A stretch of 64,000 bases of DNA. Source: Terrimesophilobacter mesophilus (lineage in GTDB: Bacteria > Actinomycetota > Actinomycetes > Actinomycetales > Microbacteriaceae). The stretch spans positions 930,001 to 994,000 of the forward strand of contig NZ_JACHBP010000001.1 of assembly GCF_014200375.1 (NCBI RefSeq), in the 5' to 3' direction. A model generated the notes under the pieces. It had not been told where the DNA came from. It saw only the letters and a program-made list of their open reading frames with translations, and did no database searches. A program made the translations under genes and the position numbers. Positions 62,600 through 64,000 of this stretch are shown in pieces (positions within the stretch are counted from its first letter, which is position 1; every line of letters starts with the position of its first letter).

Positions 62600-63501
62600 C
62601 CCATATTGTGCAGCGTCCAGGCCGGCTCCCGCCAACCGAGAATCGCCTCCGTCATACGCACGGCGGCAACGCTCGCCGGCACATCGTGCATCCGGATGAT
62701 GCGCGCGCCCTCGACGATGCAGAACACCGCCGCCGCGAGCGAACCCTCGAGTCGTGCGCCCTGTTCGCGGTCGATCGTCTCCCCGATGAAATCCTTGTTG
62801 GACACGGCGGCGAGCGTCGGATAGCCGAGCGCGACGATCTCGTGGAGACGCCGCGTCAGCTCGAGCGAGTGGTACGTGTTCTTGTTGAGGTCGTGCCCCG
62901 GATCGACGATGATGCGTTCGTCCGGGATGCCGGCCGCCTGCGCACGTTCGATGCGGTCGCGCAGAAACGCGATGACGTCGTGAACGACATCGACGTATTC
63001 GGGCTTCGGCGGCTCCGCCCGCGGAGGCGACATGCTGTGGGTGAGCACGAGCGTCGCGCCGGTCGCGGCGACGGCGGATGCCATGTCCGGGTCGTACAGG
63101 CCGCTCGTGTCGTTGATGACGGCCGCCCCGGCCGCGATCGCCGCCGATGCCACCGCCGCGCTGAAGGTGTCGACCGAGATCACGACATCCGAGGCCGCGG
63201 CGATTGCCGCGACGACGGGCACGACCCTCTCGAGCTCCTCGTCGCGGGAGACGACAGGGCCGCGCCCGAACGGGACCCCGCCCACGTCGACCCAGTCCGC
63301 GCCATCCTTCACCGCCTGCAGGGACGCCGCCACCGCCTTGTCGAGCGCGAACGTCGAGCCTTTGTCGAAGAACGAGTCCGGTGTGCGGTTGATGACCGCC
63401 ATGACGGCGACCTCACGGTCGAAGTCGAAGGTCCGGGCGCCGATGCGGCGCACCTGGTTTTCTCTGGCCGGTGTCGCCATGGCCGAATCTGCAAAGCCCA
63501 T
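62596..63501 (-). CDS. Dihydropteroate synthase homologue, FolP2-like
   Basis: 301 aa TIM-barrel protein. VAVMAVINRTPDSFFDKGSTF takes the place of the FolP1 motif (GIVNVTPDSFSDGG), GADWVDVGGVPFGRGPVVS replaces DIGGESTRPG, and IIVDPGHDLNKNTYHSLEL is the third motif. These changes are those of mycobacterial FolP2, which lacks dihydropteroate synthase activity, so folate function should not be assumed. No folK, folB or folE neighbours are present. TAGATT lies six bases before the ATG. Confidence 0.85.
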   Translation of the reverse strand: MGFADSAMATPARENQVRRIGARTFDFDREVAVMAVINRTPDSFFDKGSTFALDKAVAASLQAVKDGADWVDVGGVPFGRGPVVSRDEELERVVPVVAAIAAASDVVISVDTFSAAVASAAIAAGAAVINDTSGLYDPDMASAVAATGATLVLTHSMSPPRAEPPKPEYVDVVHDVIAFLRDRIERAQAAGIPDERIIVDPGHDLNKNTYHSLELTRRLHEIVALGYPTLAAVSNKDFIGETIDREQGARLEGSLAAAVFCIVEGARIIRMHDVPASVAAVRMTEAILGWREPAWTLHNMG

Positions 63502-63507
63502 GGGCCG

Positions 63508-63513
63508 AATCTA
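63508..63513 (-). promoter_or_regulatory. -10 element of the FolP2-like gene
   Basis: TAGATT on the minus strand, six bases (CGGCCC) before the ATG at 63501; leaderless layout. Confidence 0.5.
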
Positions 63514-63534
63514 TCGCGACTTTCCCGAAACTTC

Positions 63535-63585
63535 TTGACGTCAAATGTGGAGCGGGTCTACGCTCCACAAGGTTCAGAACTGAAC
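63535..63585 (+). promoter_or_regulatory. Promoter and inverted-repeat operator of the terminal lipoprotein gene
   Basis: TTGACG (63535-63540) and TACGCT (63559-63564), 18 bases apart, form a promoter. Over the -10 lies TGTGGAGCG-GGTCTA-CGCTCCACA (63546-63569), a perfect 9-bp inverted repeat. A second repeat, GTTCAG-AA-CTGAAC (63572-63585), is in the leader. This suggests tight control by one or two dimeric regulators. Confidence 0.6.
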
Positions 63586-63628
63586 TTTTCTTCTCCTCTG
63601 CCGACAATTCACGGGGGCCGACCGTCTC

Positions 63629-64000
63629 ATGATCCGTCGAATCAACATGGGCGGACGTTTCGCTGCCCTCGCCGTCATCGCCGCGCTCCTGCTCACCGGA
63701 TGTGTGCCAGGGCCGAACGCCAACGACGTCCACTCCGACACCAGCCTGTTCCTCGGGTCCCTCCCTGCTCCCGCTACCCTTCCGGATGCGCCCGACATCC
63801 CACCGTTCCCAACCCAGCCGGAGAACACCTCCAACACCAAGGCGATGACCGCCTACAACAAGGCGATGGACGATTACCAAAAGGCGTTCCAGGCGAACCA
63901 GGCCAAGGCGGATGCCCAGAAGGCCGCCGTCACGAAACTTGCGAAGACGGCCATGGCGGGAGGCGAGAAAGGTGTCGCCGCCTGGGAGTCCCTCCTCGTG
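63629..64000 (+). CDS. Lipoprotein, unknown function (partial, C-terminus outside window)
   Basis: 124 codons visible. RFAALAVIAALLLTGC is a lipoprotein signal with the lipobox LLTGC. A Pro-rich stretch (LPAPATLPDAPDIPPFPTQP) is followed by a helical, Lys/Ala-rich region (AYNKAMDDYQKAFQANQAKA). It is on the cell surface. I do not recognise a family. It has the most elaborate promoter region of the window. Confidence 0.8.
   Translation, partial: MIRRINMGGRFAALAVIAALLLTGCVPGPNANDVHSDTSLFLGSLPAPATLPDAPDIPPFPTQPENTSNTKAMTAYNKAMDDYQKAFQANQAKADAQKAAVTKLAKTAMAGGEKGVAAWESLLV

Overview
The window is about 64 kb of high-GC actinobacterial chromosome. Codon use, protein families and the very frequent CGGATG/CATCCG sequence point to the family Microbacteriaceae (Leifsonia, Salinibacterium or Cryobacterium-like); the genus is not resolved. 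Genes are densely packed with many ATGA or GTGA overlaps. Many first genes have a TANNNT -10 hexamer exactly six bases before the start codon, the layout of leaderless transcripts. I see no IS element, prophage or CRISPR array. Gene order follows, from memory, two conserved actinobacterial blocks: the rml / LCP / purEK / birA / accDE / maf / accA3 / lpdA / pnp / pmm block, and the serC / DUF2530 / DUF3027 / csp / helicase-associated / XPB block.

1-8.4 kb: cell-envelope rhamnose locus. All four dTDP-L-rhamnose genes (rmlA, rmlC, rmlB, rmlD) are interleaved with four glycosyltransferases. A Phd/VapC-type toxin-antitoxin pair sits between rmlB and rmlD. 8.4-13.3 kb: an LCP ligase behind purK-purE, then a GtrA-like membrane protein, a PH-domain membrane protein and birA.

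13.4-18.9 kb: a nucleoside hydrolase co-directional with a complete ECF transporter (S, T, A, A) and an EamA transporter, after a long leader; this looks like a nucleoside uptake and salvage unit. 18.9-30.0 kb: acyl-CoA carboxylase genes (beta, epsilon, alpha/BCCP) and maf. These are split by a structured non-coding region and a signalling cluster (LuxR-type regulator, histidine kinase, kinase-like membrane protein without an ATPase core, DUF2207 lipoprotein), plus an RNA methyltransferase. 30.1-36.8 kb: LpdA-like quinone reductase, purine nucleoside phosphorylase, phosphomutase, a Ser/Thr kinase, a lipoprotein with a 15-bp repeat at its start, and an AlaX-like editing protein.

36.9-47.2 kb: a seven-gene valine/branched acyl-CoA catabolic operon on the minus strand. 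A palindromic operator separates it from divergent etfB-etfA-cytochrome b. Propionyl-CoA from this pathway could feed the biotin carboxylase encoded nearby. 47.2-53.5 kb: small metabolic genes, an ArsR/VOC pair with a clear operator, a 2OG oxygenase, tRNA-Arg(CCU), a VWA protein and an HNH protein. A small ORF with its own terminator lies upstream of the HNH gene.

53.8-64 kb: a DtxR/IdeR iron regulator with a consensus iron box, serC, DUF2530, DUF3027, a cold-shock protein, the helicase-associated/XPB pair, a RibD-C reductase, a 3-hydroxyacyl-CoA dehydrogenase, a FolP2-like protein and the start of a lipoprotein behind an inverted-repeat promoter.
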